Source: Saprospiraceae bacterium (lineage in GTDB: Bacteria; Bacteroidota; Bacteroidia; Chitinophagales; Saprospiraceae). From it: 64,000 bases of DNA. The stretch covers positions 329,001 to 393,000 of the forward strand of contig JADKBS010000001.1 of assembly GCA_016714985.1 (NCBI GenBank), read 5' to 3'. The notes beneath the pieces are model-generated. The model did not search any database, was not told the DNA's origin, and worked only from the letters and a program-made list of their open reading frames with translations. Made by a program: the position numbers and the translations under genes. Shown in pieces: positions 26,442 to 35,954 of the stretch; the stretch's first letter is position 1; each line of letters starts with the position of its first letter.

Positions 26442-26933
26442 TTACCTGCCGTAATCATCTTGAACCCTCACAATATCGTCTTCGTCGGAAGGGCAGTTGG
26501 GGTCGGTGTGCTGCCATATTTCGGCCAATGCGCCCCAGCCGTCGAGGCCGATGAGCCGGTGCCGCTCGCCGCATTCAAGGCGCACGATTTCACCAAGTCC
26601 AAGGGGTTTGAGCGCCCTCTGCTCATCGGTGGGACTGGTGGCCACGCCAGCAACGCCCTCTATCAACCGCCAAATCTCGGAGCGGCGGTGGTGGTACTGC
26701 CACGAAAGCCGATGCCCTGGACCTACCAGCAGGAACTTTGGGCTAAGTTTTTCAAACCCCTCAAAATCGGCAAGTGGCACACCAGGGAAATAAGTTTCGA
26801 TGAAACGTAGCGCCTGCGATTCGTCTATGACGAAAAAGCCACCCCAAGGGCGGTCTTCGTCCTTGCTCACAATGGTAAAGCCTTGATATTGAAGCTGTTG
26901 GGCTATCTTATCGAAAAATTCGTTTTTGGTCAT
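26442..26933 (-). CDS. Cupin, phosphomannose-isomerase type II-like
   Basis: 163 residues. DRPWGGFFVI, the metal site SWQYHHRRSEIWRLIEG, and ERHRLIGLDGWGALAEIWQH followed by SDEDDIVRVQDDYGR match the isomerase domain at the end of mannose-1-phosphate guanylyltransferases. As a stand-alone domain it may be a mannose-6-phosphate isomerase or an unrelated cupin. It converges with the esterase gene. Confidence 0.8.
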   Translation of the reverse strand: MTKNEFFDKIAQQLQYQGFTIVSKDEDRPWGGFFVIDESQALRFIETYFPGVPLADFEGFEKLSPKFLLVGPGHRLSWQYHHRRSEIWRLIEGVAGVATSPTDEQRALKPLGLGEIVRLECGERHRLIGLDGWGALAEIWQHTDPNCPSDEDDIVRVQDDYGR

Positions 26934-27057
26934 AACGATTGAGTTAGTCGGGTGTCATTGCAAAGGTAACCCAATGCCAGCGCCACCTGCATTGATTTTT
27001 AAAGGCACGGCATCGCTGTTGAGGGGCTTATTTCATGCCAAATCAAAATCTATGTTC

Positions 27058-27182
27058 GTAACTACTTTGGAGGGTGTGGGAGGAGAGCGAAAAACTTCAT
27101 TTTTTCGCTCTCCTCCAACTTCTTTTTTTTGGAGGGAATTGAAGTTTTTTCCCAAAAAAACGCCTTCTGCTAAGCAGGTATC
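27058..27182 (-). mobile_element. Small hairpin element, MITE-like, copy 1
   Basis: Read on the minus strand it begins TGCTTAGCAGAAGGCGTTTT and ends CCAAAGTAGTTAC. It has two internal hairpins, one G/T-rich and one built on GGAGGAGAGCGAAAA and its complement. Layout and end sequences match the element at 29087-29214 in opposite orientation. The GTAACTAC ends look like terminal inverted repeats. No ORF inside. Confidence 0.6.
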
Positions 27183-27185
27183 AAA

Positions 27186-28690
27186 TCAATTTTTCACCCC
27201 CGACACCTTAAACGAATACGCTACCTGCTCCTTCATTTCCCCCAACCCAATCGTCGGCATGGTCACCACCAAGTCCTTCCCCTGCTGCGCCCAAACGAGT
27301 GGCTTGCCGTTGTAGCCAAGCAAAGTCACCTGAGCGCCCTTGGCAGCCGTCACGTTTTTCAGCAATAATTTACCCTTCGGCAAAACGGGCGTGATGGCGT
27401 AAAGCGCATCGCCTTTTTTCGTGAAAAACACTTCCTTCACGGCCATGCCCGGCTCCGGACTTACGGTCTGTTTTAGGATAAAATCAGCGCTGATATAGGC
27501 TTTCTGCTTGTATTTTTCCTTGAACTGTTCGGCGGTCATCTGCTGCCCTGCTGACCACTGCACGGGCGTTCGCCATTTTTCCGTTTCGTAAATGGCCTCG
27601 CCGTTCGTTTTCAACCAAGCACCGATGCCCAGCAGACGGTCCTGCATGATGGCGGGAATCTTGCCGCTGCCGTCCGGCCCGATGTCGAGCAGGAGGTTGC
27701 CGCCGTGCGCCACGATGTCGGCGAGGGTGAGCACGAGGGTCTGCACGGAGGAGTATTCCGTGGCGTCCTCTTGCTTGTTGTAGCCAAAGCTGAAGCCCAT
27801 GCCCCGGCACTCCTCCCAGTAGCGTTGGCGGTCGGCGGCGCTCTCGTACTCCGGGCTGAAGTAGCCGCCGTGGTGGTGGCGGATGCCCTTGCCCCAGCGG
27901 TCGTTCACGGCCACGTTGTTCTTCACGGCGCTCTCGTTGAAGAGCCAAGTGAGGAACTCCCGGCTGCGCCAAGTGGTGTCGCTGGCATCCCAGTCGCCGT
28001 CCGGCCAGACGATGTCGGGCTGGTAGCGGTTCACGAGGTCTTTTAGTTGCGGCAGCGTGTGCTCCGCAACGAACTTGTCACGGTCGGAGAGCCAGAGCGG
28101 GTTGAACCACTCGTAGAGGGAGTAGTAGAGGCCGAACTTCACGTCGGTTTTTTTCACCGCTTTTTGCAGGTCGCCGATGAGGTCACGCTTGGGGCCGCAG
28201 TCCACGGCGTTCCACGGGAAGCCCCAGGTTTTATTGGCCTCGGCGCTGGGCCAGAGGCAGAAACCGTCGTGGTGCTTAGAGGTCAGCACGATGTACTTTG
28301 CCCCGGCATCCTCGAAGAGCTTAGCCCATTCGTCGGGGTTGAACAGCTCCGCCCGGAAGTCTTGGCCGAACTGGTAGTAGCTGTAATGCCGCCCGTAGTT
28401 TTGGTTGTGGTACTTGAAAATGACCTCCGGGTCGGTGATGTTGTTGCCCCAGCAGGTGCGGTTCTGCAGCCAATACTGGTACCACTCGGAGTAGGTGCCC
28501 ACGGGTGCCCAAGCTGGCACCGAGTACGGCCCCCAGTGGATGAAGATGCCGAACTTGGCGTCCATAAACCAGTCCGGCACGGGGCGGGCGTCGAGGCTGG
28601 CCCAGGTAGGCTCGTATTTTTCTGGGAAAAAACGGGTGCACAGAGGAGTAGTAAGATGCTGATAATGAGGAGGTTGAGTTTGTTCGTCAT
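27186..28690 (-). CDS. Alpha-L-fucosidase (GH29), frameshift after the signal peptide
   Basis: The GH29 body is complete: DWFMDAKFGIFIHWGPYSVP, LTSKHHDGFCLWPS, a nucleophile region DIVWPDGDWD and a C-terminal beta domain. The natural start at 28690 gives a signal peptide (LIISILLLLCAPVFSQK) in a different frame. The two frames meet at CAGAAAAATACGAG (about 28628), where one more A would restore Q-K-K-Y-E-P. As written the enzyme would lack export. It would remove terminal fucose from glycans outside the cytoplasm. The gene lies between inverted copies of a hairpin element. Confidence 0.88.
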
Positions 28691-28732
28691 GCTGTTTTGA
28701 TTGTTTTTGGTATAACAATGGTTCGTGAAGAG

Positions 28733-29030
28733 TTACGCAACCAAAGCGACGTAACCCGTTGCGAATAGAAGTTCTTTGATTTTGGGGTTGTTTTTTGTTT
28801 CGGTTGAGTCAATCCCCAAAGCTTCCGAAAAAGGCACAGCTCTTTGCTGAGCCAGTTGTGGTAGGTGCCCTCGTTGCGGCCTCCCCAGATGGCCATCTGC
28901 TTGAAGTTGGCCCGGCGGGGGAGCATCAGCCATAGTGGGAGCATTGAACCAGTAATCCGGCGGCGAATAGCGCCCGTAACGGGCAAATCGCCAATCATTG
29001 CACTCAGGGAATCTCGTGTTCCTGTCAAAG
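28733..29030 (-). pseudogene. Probable transposase relic
   Basis: On the minus strand one frame carries MLPRRANFKQMAIWGGRNEG followed by TYHNWLSKEL, resembling the N-terminal DNA-binding start of DDE transposases common in Bacteroidota. The sequence then degrades with no catalytic core. No terminal repeats can be assigned. It lies between the fucosidase start and hairpin element copy 2. Confidence 0.4.
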
Positions 29031-29086
29031 CGTGTATGTGTTAGGTGGTCGAATACCCAAACGTACACGCTTTTTTTATTTCAAAG

Positions 29087-29214
29087 GTAACTACTTAGCA
29101 GGGGGTGTTTTTTGGGGAAAAATTGAAAATTTTTCCCCAAAAAACACCCCAAAATGTGGGGGAGAGAGAAAGAATGAAATTTTTTCTCTCTCCCCCACTT
29201 TCCCAATCAGTTAC
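29087..29214 (+). mobile_element. Small hairpin element, MITE-like, copy 2
   Basis: It starts GTAACTACTTAGCAGGGGGT and ends CAATCAGTTAC. It contains two strong hairpins: TTTTTTGGGGAAAAATT with its complement, and GTGGGGGAGAGAGAAA with TTTTCTCTCTCCCCCAC. Inverted with respect to copy 1 at 27058; together they bracket the fucosidase gene. Confidence 0.6.
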
Positions 29215-29263
29215 TTTCAAAGAACAAACTCAAAATTCTTCACGAACCATTGTCACTAAAACG

Positions 29264-29779
29264 ATGGGAAAAATGGAACTGCAACCCATCCAGCAGAAAA
29301 TTCAGGAAATAAGGGGGCAAAAAGTGATGCTCGACTTCGACCTTGCTAGTAGGTATGAGACGGAGACAATATACCTACAAACTGGCGGTCAGGAGCAACC
29401 CTGAACGTTTCCCAGAGGACTTAAAAAAGAATGGGAAAGTTTGAGGTGCAAATTTTGCACCTCAAATACTTCAAAACGAGGCGGCACAAGATGCCTCCTT
29501 TTTGCCTTTATCGAATAGGGTGTCGCCATGCTATCCTTTGTGCTCAATAGCGAGGGAGCCATCGAGGTGAACATCGGCATTGTGCGGGCCTTCGCAGCCA
29601 TCCGACGCTATGCGTTGACCTACACCGAGTTGTCACAGCGGTTCACCGAACTTGAAATCCGCTCCGAGGATTTTGAAAAGGCACGGCACTGCTATTGCAA
29701 GACAGAAAAGCCAAAAAGGATTGGGAAAAACGGCGGTGGATTGGCTCAAAAAAGCAGTGATTTCCGTAAAAAACGCTAA
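29264..29779 (+). pseudogene. ORF6N-domain gene, degraded
   Basis: The start MELQPIQQKIQEIRGQKVML and DFDLASRYE is the typical ORF6N N-terminus. After a frameshift the text continues in pieces: PERFPEDLKKEWESLR, then GVAMLSFVLNSEGAIEVNIG and VRAFAAIRRYALTYTELSQR. A frameshift, an internal gap and an in-frame stop before GVAML make it non-functional. Intact members are phage- or plasmid-linked DNA-binding proteins. Confidence 0.75.
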
Positions 29780-29841
29780 TTTTCCGCCTCATACTTCCGA
29801 AGGCCATATCAATACTCAATCCACTGGGGCTAACTATACTT

Positions 29842-29895
29842 CTGGCTGTTAGCTGTTGGCCATTTGCTTTTGGCCAACAGCCAAAGGCCAACAGC
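29842..29895. repeat. Heptad-like hairpin (GGCTGTT family)
   Basis: GGCTGTT and AGCTGTT units are followed by the perfect stem GCTGTTGGCC (29852-29861) with GGCCAACAGC (29872-29881) and a further GGCCAACAGC copy. It lies upstream of the hydroxylase pair. Confidence 0.7.
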
Positions 29896-29960
29896 AATTT
29901 CAAATGGACAAAACCTGGCGATTTTAAGTATAATCACCCGTCACCAAACACCACAACATC

Positions 29961-30419
29961 ATGGCAAAATACAATATCACCGTCAACGGCAAAAAGCACA
30001 AGGTCGAAGCTGACCCCGACACCCCGCTGCTGTGGGTGCTGCGTGACAACCTCGGCCTTTACGGCACAAAATACGGCTGTGGCATTGGCGAGTGCGGCAC
30101 CTGCACCATCCACTACAACGGAAACGCCATGCGCTCCTGCTCCATGACCGTGGCGGACGTGGGCGAGGCAGCCATCACCACCATTGAGGGCCTCTCGCCC
30201 GATGCCAGCCACCCGCTCCAACAGGCTTGGCGGGAGCACGATGTGCCGCAGTGCGGCTATTGCCAGGCCGGCCAAATCATGAGCGCCGCAGCCCTGCTCG
30301 CTACCACGCCCAACCCCGACGACGAGGAAATAGATGCGGCGATGTATGCCAATATTTGCCGTTGTGGCACCTACAACTATATCAAGGCGGCCATCAAAAC
30401 TGCGGCTGGGAAGATGTGA
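29961..30419 (+). CDS. [2Fe-2S] subunit of a molybdenum hydroxylase
   Basis: 152 residues. The N-terminal plant-type cluster has CGIGECGTCTI plus the Cys in MRSCSM; the C-terminal cluster has QCGYCQAGQIM and NICRCGTY. This is the small electron-transfer subunit of the xanthine dehydrogenase family, closest in layout to isoquinoline 1-oxidoreductase alpha. It pairs with the large subunit encoded at 30532. Confidence 0.93.
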   Translation: MAKYNITVNGKKHKVEADPDTPLLWVLRDNLGLYGTKYGCGIGECGTCTIHYNGNAMRSCSMTVADVGEAAITTIEGLSPDASHPLQQAWREHDVPQCGYCQAGQIMSAAALLATTPNPDDEEIDAAMYANICRCGTYNYIKAAIKTAAGKM

Positions 30420-30446
30420 CGCTCCGTTCTGTGAAGCCTACGTGCC

Positions 30447-30489
30447 TTTGTGCATCCGTGATTAATTTTTTTCAACACGGAGGCACAAA
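30447..30489. repeat. Inverted repeat between the hydroxylase subunit genes
   Basis: TTTGTGCATCCGTG (30447-30460) pairs with CACGGAGGCACAAA (30476-30489) at 13 of 14 positions; a further ACACAAAG follows. Being within a transcribed operon, it could tune the ratio of the two subunits. Confidence 0.65.
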
Positions 30490-30531
30490 AACACAAAGAG
30501 CCACATGGTTAACTTTCAAAATTTCTCAAAA

Positions 30532-32688
30532 ATGACAACCGAACTCCAACATAATCGCCGCCAATTCCTCAAAATCACCGCCACCGTCGGCGGAGGCATG
30601 ATGCTAGGCTTTTCATGGCTGAAGCCTTATGGCGAGGCCGAAGGCGCTGGCATCATCACCGATTTCATCGAGCTGAATGGCTACCTGAAAATAGCGCCCG
30701 ATGCCACGGGTAAGGGCAGCGTCATCACCATCCTGTCGCCCAACCCAGAGGTGGGGCAGAACGTGAAGACCTCCATGCCAATGATTGTGGCGGAGGAACT
30801 TTGCGCCAACTGGAAGGATGTGGTGGTCGAACAGGCCCCGCTCAACACCGCCGTGTTCAAGCGGCAGGTGGCCGGCGGCAGCCAGTCCATCCGGCAGACC
30901 TGGGCGACGCTGCGCAATGCGGGTGCTACGGCCAAGCACCTGCTCGTCGAGGCTGCTGCGCAACAATGGGGCGTGCCCGCCTCCGAATGCGAGGCTTCGG
31001 GCAGCTTTGTGAAACACAGCCCCAGCGACCGCAGGGCCAGTTTCGGCAGCCTTGCGGCGGCAGCCGCAAAACTTACGCCGCCCGCACCGGAAGCCGTGAA
31101 GCTGAAAGACCCTTCGGAATTCACGCTTATCGGAACGAGCCAGGGCAATGTGGACATGGAGGCAATCCTAACTGGCAAGCCCGTGTTTGGCCTTGACCAG
31201 AAGGTGCCGGGCATGCTCTATTCAACGGCCTTGCGGCCACCTGCCTTCGGTCAAAAACTCAAGTCCTACGACGACAAGGCGGCCCGTGCGGTGAACGGCG
31301 TGAAGGACGTTTTCAAATTCGGCAACGACAACAAAATTGCCGTGGTGGCTATCTCTACCTGGGCGGCCATCAAGGGCAAAAAAGCACTGCAAGCCGTCTG
31401 GGAAGACGAAGGCACACTTGAGAGCACTGCTACGCAGTACGAGGCCATGCGCCAAAAACTCGACGAAGCAGCCGCTCAGCCCAAGCGCAACGATGGCGAC
31501 GTGAAGGCAGCTTTTGCGACGGCGGACAAAGTCATCGAACGGGTTTTCGAAGCGCCGTACTTGCCGCATAACCCAATGGAGCCGGGCAATTTCTTCGCCA
31601 ACGTGACGGCAGACAAAGTGGAGCTTTCCGGCCCGGCGCAGGCACCAGAACGCTTCCGCAAGGAGGTGGCCGACCTACTGAAAAGGGACGAAAACACCGT
31701 CTCCATTGGCCTGACCCGTATGGGCGGCGGCTTCGGGCGGCGCTTGCGGGGGGACTTCGTGCTGGAGGCAGCCGAGATTTCGAGCCTAGCGAAAGCACCT
31801 GTACAACACGTTTACACCCGTGAAGACGACATGACAGCGGGCATCTATCGCCCGGCCTGCATGTACAAGTTCCGGGCGGCCATCAAGGGTGGGCAACTCG
31901 TAGGCTACCACCTGACCGGGGCGGGCCTGAACGCTGGAAACGTGGTTCGGGAAAACTTCTTCCCCGTCGGGGCCATCGAACACTGTCTAATGGAGTCGCA
32001 CGATATGCCGAGCAAGGTGACGACGGGGCCTTGGCGAGCACCCGTGACCAACTTCCTTGCCAGCGCTGAGCAGAGCTTTTTCGATGAAATAGCCGAGGCA
32101 TTGGGGAAAGACCCCGTACAGTTCCGCATTGAGCTGTTCGAGCGGGCAAGGACAAACCCCGTCGGCAAGTTCGAGTACGATGCAGAGCGGAGCATCAGTG
32201 TAATGAAACTGGCGTCGGAAAAATCAAATTGGGGAAAAGCGCCTGTTGGTATTCATCAGGGGTTCAGCGCCTATTTCTGCCATAACTCCTACGTGGCCGA
32301 AGTGGCCGAGGTTAAAATGGAGGGCCGCAAGCCCGTGGTGAAGCGGGTGGTTTGCGCCGTGGACTGCGGCATCGTCATCAACCCCGTGGCGGCCATCAAC
32401 CAGTGCGAGGGTGGCGTGATTGACGGCATCGGCCATGCCATGTATGGCGATTTCACGTTAGAAAAAGGCAAGCCGCAGCAGGATAATTTCGATAAGTTCC
32501 GGCTGATAAGGATGGGCGAACAGCCTGCCGTGGAGGTGCATTTCGTGAAAAGTAATATCGACCCTACCGGCCTCGGCGAGCCGACCTTGCCACCTGCGGG
32601 CGGGGCGGTGGCGAATGCTTTTTACAAGGCGACGGGGCAGCGGGTGTACGTGCAGCCTTTTGTGAAAGTGATGAAGAACTTGGGGTAA
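30532..32688 (+). CDS. Molybdopterin-binding large subunit of aldehyde/isoquinoline oxidoreductase type
   Basis: 718 residues from 30532. The start gives a twin-arginine signal (NRRQFLKITATVGGGMMLGF), so the folded cofactor-bearing complex is probably exported. The molybdenum domain shows LTRMGGGFGRRLRGDFV, GPWRAPVTNFLAS and the end GLGEPTLPPAGGAVANAF with the catalytic Glu. The substrate cannot be named; the family hydroxylates N-heterocycles and aldehydes. No cofactor-insertion chaperone gene lies in the window. Confidence 0.9.
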   Translation: MTTELQHNRRQFLKITATVGGGMMLGFSWLKPYGEAEGAGIITDFIELNGYLKIAPDATGKGSVITILSPNPEVGQNVKTSMPMIVAEELCANWKDVVVEQAPLNTAVFKRQVAGGSQSIRQTWATLRNAGATAKHLLVEAAAQQWGVPASECEASGSFVKHSPSDRRASFGSLAAAAAKLTPPAPEAVKLKDPSEFTLIGTSQGNVDMEAILTGKPVFGLDQKVPGMLYSTALRPPAFGQKLKSYDDKAARAVNGVKDVFKFGNDNKIAVVAISTWAAIKGKKALQAVWEDEGTLESTATQYEAMRQKLDEAAAQPKRNDGDVKAAFATADKVIERVFEAPYLPHNPMEPGNFFANVTADKVELSGPAQAPERFRKEVADLLKRDENTVSIGLTRMGGGFGRRLRGDFVLEAAEISSLAKAPVQHVYTREDDMTAGIYRPACMYKFRAAIKGGQLVGYHLTGAGLNAGNVVRENFFPVGAIEHCLMESHDMPSKVTTGPWRAPVTNFLASAEQSFFDEIAEALGKDPVQFRIELFERARTNPVGKFEYDAERSISVMKLASEKSNWGKAPVGIHQGFSAYFCHNSYVAEVAEVKMEGRKPVVKRVVCAVDCGIVINPVAAINQCEGGVIDGIGHAMYGDFTLEKGKPQQDNFDKFRLIRMGEQPAVEVHFVKSNIDPTGLGEPTLPPAGGAVANAFYKATGQRVYVQPFVKVMKNLG

Positions 32689-32739
32689 GGCTTTTTTTCA
32701 TAAAAGCCCAATTTTGATGGTGACTTGACTTTATAAATA

Positions 32740-32771
32740 GTTTCCTTTTTTGGAAACTTTTCTTATCTTTG
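32740..32771 (+). promoter_or_regulatory. Palindromic operator and -7 box of the higBA locus
   Basis: GTTTCCTTTTTTGGAAAC (32740-32757) is a perfect six-base palindrome over a T6 spacer. TATCTTTG (32764-32771) is a good Bacteroidota -7 element, so the palindrome would cover the -33 region. Autorepression by the HigA-like antitoxin is inferred. Confidence 0.65.
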
Positions 32772-32866
32772 CGCTGAACTTTAAAAGAAGTTCATACAAC
32801 CATACAACGCAGTTAGTATGCACACACAGGGTTTATTAGCAAAGGGGAGGGGACATTATCACAACG

Positions 32867-33198
32867 ATGAAGAAATTTTCTATCCTTTTTCTCGAAGAAG
32901 CCTATGAATTCTTGAATGCGCTCGACGACAAACCCGTGAAAAAATCATCTACAATATTGACAAAGCAAGTGTCATAAACGACCCAGCGCTTTTCAAAAAG
33001 CTGATGGATGAAATATGGGAGTTCAGAACCAAATATAAGAACAACCAGTATCGCCTCCTTGCATTTTGGGACAAAAGGGACAAGCAAGATACGCTCGTCG
33101 TTGCCACACATGGTATCGTGAAGAAACCCCAGAAAATGCCCGAAAAAGAAATCGAAAAGGCGGAGCGACTCCGTCAACAATACTTCGATGAAACATGA
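32867..33198 (+). CDS. higB: HigB/RelE-type toxin, frameshifted
   Basis: The first frame gives MKKFSILFLEEAYEFLNALD and then loses sense near 32935. The next frame continues as REKIIYNIDKASVINDPALF, then DEIWEFRTKYKNNQYRLLAF and THGIVKKPQKMPEKEIEKAE. One missing base in ACCCGTG restores a 110-residue HigB-type toxin of the phage-derived Gp49-like group. Such toxins cut mRNA on the ribosome. As written the toxin would be truncated. It overlaps the antitoxin gene by 4 bases. Confidence 0.82.
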
Positions 33199-33533
33199 AA
33201 AAGCAATCCAATCAAAAATTGAAAATATACAGTTTTGACCAAGTCAAGGATGAGTTCATCGGCACGGTCGGCACCTCTCGCAGGGATGCCTATGAGGTTG
33301 AGCTTCAGCTCGACCTCATAGGCGACCTCATCCGTGAAACAAGGAAAAAGCGCAACCTGACACAAGAGGAACTTGGACAGTTAATCGGTGTGCAAAAAGC
33401 GCAAATTTCCAAGATTGAAAGCAATACCAATAATTTTTCATTGGGAACGATTCTCAAACTCTTTAAAGCTATGAACGCAGATTTGAAGTTGCGAATCGAG
33501 TTGCAGAATGAAGAAGAGTTGGTTGTTACATAG
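33195..33533 (+). CDS. higA: HigA-type XRE antitoxin
   Basis: 112 residues. The helix-turn-helix lies at about 60-95: RKKRNLTQEELGQLIGVQKA followed by QISKIESNTNNFSLGTILKL. The start codon overlaps the toxin stop. The N-terminal half would bind toxin; the C-terminal domain should bind the palindrome at 32740. The antitoxin frame is intact although the toxin frame is not. Confidence 0.9.
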   Translation: MKKQSNQKLKIYSFDQVKDEFIGTVGTSRRDAYEVELQLDLIGDLIRETRKKRNLTQEELGQLIGVQKAQISKIESNTNNFSLGTILKLFKAMNADLKLRIELQNEEELVVT

Positions 33534-33650
33534 CGGAGCATTCTATGAAGGAAAGTTGACGGCTAATTTTGTGTGCCAAATGTCATTCCTTGGAAAGCCA
33601 TTGATAGGGTTGGCATATTAGGGCCTAACTTGTCGCCCAATATTTGCACC

Positions 33651-35954
33651 ATGAAAAATTGTCTTTGCCTTTTTTTACTGCTCTTCCCCTTTTTGCTGCC
33701 GGCCCAAACACCCTTCCCTGACCTGCCGCCCGTATTTCTGGACGACGTGCTTCCCCGTGTGGACATCATCATGCCCTCCGACTCGCTGGCCCAGATGCTC
33801 GTGCCCGGCAGCGAGTACCATTGGCACGCAAGGTTTGTTTTCGACAACGGGCAAATCAAGGATACCGTTGAAAACATCGGCGTAAAAATCAAGGGGAATA
33901 CCTCCATTTGGGCCAACAAAAAATCCTTTCGGGTATCGTTCAACACCTACGAACAAGGCCGGAAATGGCTTGGACTGGAAAAACTCAACCTAAATGGCAA
34001 CCACAACGACCCCACCTCGGCACGCTCCAAAATCAGTTGCGACCTGATGCGCTCCATGGGCGTCATCGGCTCCCGTGCCAACCACGTCAAGCTATACGTC
34101 AACGGCAGCTATTACGGCCTTTACACGAATGTGGAGCATGTGGATGAACAGTTTGTCAAGCTGCGCTTTGGCAGCGACGAGGGTAACCTCTACAAATGCC
34201 TTTGGCCCGCCGACCTTGTTTTCAAGGGCAACAACCCAAACCTTTACAAGGAAGTATTCGGCGGCCGCCGTGCATACGAACTGGTCACCAATGCCGCCCT
34301 CGACGACTATTCCGACCTCGCCCATTTCATCGCAGTGCTCAACAATACGCCCATCGCAGACCTCCCCTGCGAACTGGAAAAAGTCTTCAACGTGGATGCC
34401 TACCTGAAAACCCTCGCCTTTGACATCCTCGACGGCAATTGGGACGGCTATGCCTACAACAAGAACAATTTTTACCTCTACCACAACCCCACTACCGACA
34501 AGTTTGAGTACATCCCCTACGACCTCGACAATACCCTCGGCATTGACTGGCTGGGACAGGATTGGGTCACCAAGAACATCTACAACTGGTTGCCCAGCAA
34601 CGAGCCTCGGCCATTGTACCAGCGCATTTTGGCAGTACCAGCTTACAAACAGCGTTTCAGCTATTACATGAAGGATTACCTGCAAACCGTTTTCAAGACC
34701 GAGTCCCTTTATCCGTACTTGGACGACCTGAAGGCGCTCATCACCCCGGCAATTCAGTCCGACCCCTATTATCCGCTCGATTATGGCTTCGACCTCGACG
34801 ATTTCGAGGACGGCTGGCTGACAGAATTGCCTTTTACCCAGACCCCAGTTGGCCTGAGGCCCTATATCCAAGGCCGCCGCTCCAGCGCCCTCCAGCAGTT
34901 GCAATCCGTGGATATTGCGCCCATACTGCACCGGGCCCGTCATGGCTATTTGCCTTCGGCAACCAGCATACCTTTTACTGCTACCGCAACGGACGACCAG
35001 CAAGTGGCGACCCTCCAGGTTTGCTACCGCTGGGACGGCCAAGCGCAGACCTGCCTCGACCTCCTCGACGACGGACTTAACGGCGATGGCTCCGCCAACG
35101 ATGACCTCTATGGCTTCAGCCTCGACCTTGCCGGGCAAGCGGGCTTGCTGGAATACTATGTGGAAGCGACCGACAACGCCGGGAAAACAAGCCGAATGCC
35201 CACCTGTGGCTGGCGGGTCATCTACGTCGGGGAGGCCGCAAGGCCGCTCGTGCTCAACGAGTTCATGGCCAGCAACAACAGTTACTACCCCGATGCGGCG
35301 GGCGAGTTCGAGGATTGGGTGGAGCTGTACCACACCGGCCCCTGGCCCTTTTCCATCAAGAGTTTTTACCTCACCGACAACGAAGCCGTGCCGGGCAAGT
35401 GGCGCTTGCCGGACAGCCTCATGGTGCCGGACAGCTACCGGGTTTTCTGGGCGGACAGCGACGAGACCCAGGGTCAGATGCACACCAATTTCAAACTGTC
35501 CGCCGAGGGCGAGTACCTGGCCCTTTACCGCAAGAACGGCGACGACTTCTCGCTCTGCGACCGCTACGCCTTTGGCGAGGTGCAGCCTGACCAAGCCATT
35601 GGCCGCTTGCCAAATGGCACAGGCGAGTTCCAACCCGTACAGCCTACGCCCGGTGCCACCAACCAACCACCAACCGACACAGAAGAGGCAGCAGCGCTCC
35701 ATCCAGTTATACATGTTTTCCCCAATCCGGCGGCCAGTCATTTGAGCGTTTCCATTGCTTCGCAAAATGAATCTATTGCAGCGTTGGAATTAGTGGATGC
35801 CAATGGTAGGCAGCAGCAGCTCCGCAATGGCCTGAACAGCCAAATGGTCGAATTGGAAATTGGCCCCGGAATGTCAGGCCTATTTTTTTTAAGGGTGAAA
35901 ACCAGTGCCGGGCGGGTGGCTTGGCAGTGGGTGATGATTGAAGGTGGACGATGA
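33651..35954 (+). CDS. CotH kinase-like secreted protein with LTD domain and T9SS tail
   Basis: 767 residues from 33651, where a signal peptide begins (FLLLFPFLLPAQ). A CotH domain (about 30-430) shows GVKIKGNTS, KSFRVSFN and YDLDNTLG. A Ca-binding-like beta region follows, then a lamin-tail-type domain (VLNEFMASNNSYYPD ... DWVELYHTG) at about 535-660. The end (HVFPNPAASHLSVSI...) is a T9SS type A sorting domain. CotH proteins are atypical kinases or carbohydrate-linked surface proteins. Cell-surface or secreted location is expected. Confidence 0.9.
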   Translation: MKNCLCLFLLLFPFLLPAQTPFPDLPPVFLDDVLPRVDIIMPSDSLAQMLVPGSEYHWHARFVFDNGQIKDTVENIGVKIKGNTSIWANKKSFRVSFNTYEQGRKWLGLEKLNLNGNHNDPTSARSKISCDLMRSMGVIGSRANHVKLYVNGSYYGLYTNVEHVDEQFVKLRFGSDEGNLYKCLWPADLVFKGNNPNLYKEVFGGRRAYELVTNAALDDYSDLAHFIAVLNNTPIADLPCELEKVFNVDAYLKTLAFDILDGNWDGYAYNKNNFYLYHNPTTDKFEYIPYDLDNTLGIDWLGQDWVTKNIYNWLPSNEPRPLYQRILAVPAYKQRFSYYMKDYLQTVFKTESLYPYLDDLKALITPAIQSDPYYPLDYGFDLDDFEDGWLTELPFTQTPVGLRPYIQGRRSSALQQLQSVDIAPILHRARHGYLPSATSIPFTATATDDQQVATLQVCYRWDGQAQTCLDLLDDGLNGDGSANDDLYGFSLDLAGQAGLLEYYVEATDNAGKTSRMPTCGWRVIYVGEAARPLVLNEFMASNNSYYPDAAGEFEDWVELYHTGPWPFSIKSFYLTDNEAVPGKWRLPDSLMVPDSYRVFWADSDETQGQMHTNFKLSAEGEYLALYRKNGDDFSLCDRYAFGEVQPDQAIGRLPNGTGEFQPVQPTPGATNQPPTDTEEAAALHPVIHVFPNPAASHLSVSIASQNESIAALELVDANGRQQQLRNGLNSQMVELEIGPGMSGLFFLRVKTSAGRVAWQWVMIEGGR

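Noticed and set aside
27592..28700. Plus-strand frames opposite the fucosidase
   Set aside because: They mirror the codon pattern of the GH29 gene and contain no protein motif.
34092..35765. Long minus-strand open frame (557 codons)
   Set aside because: Antisense to the CotH gene; composition is that of a mirrored high-GC-third-position gene, with no recognisable domain.
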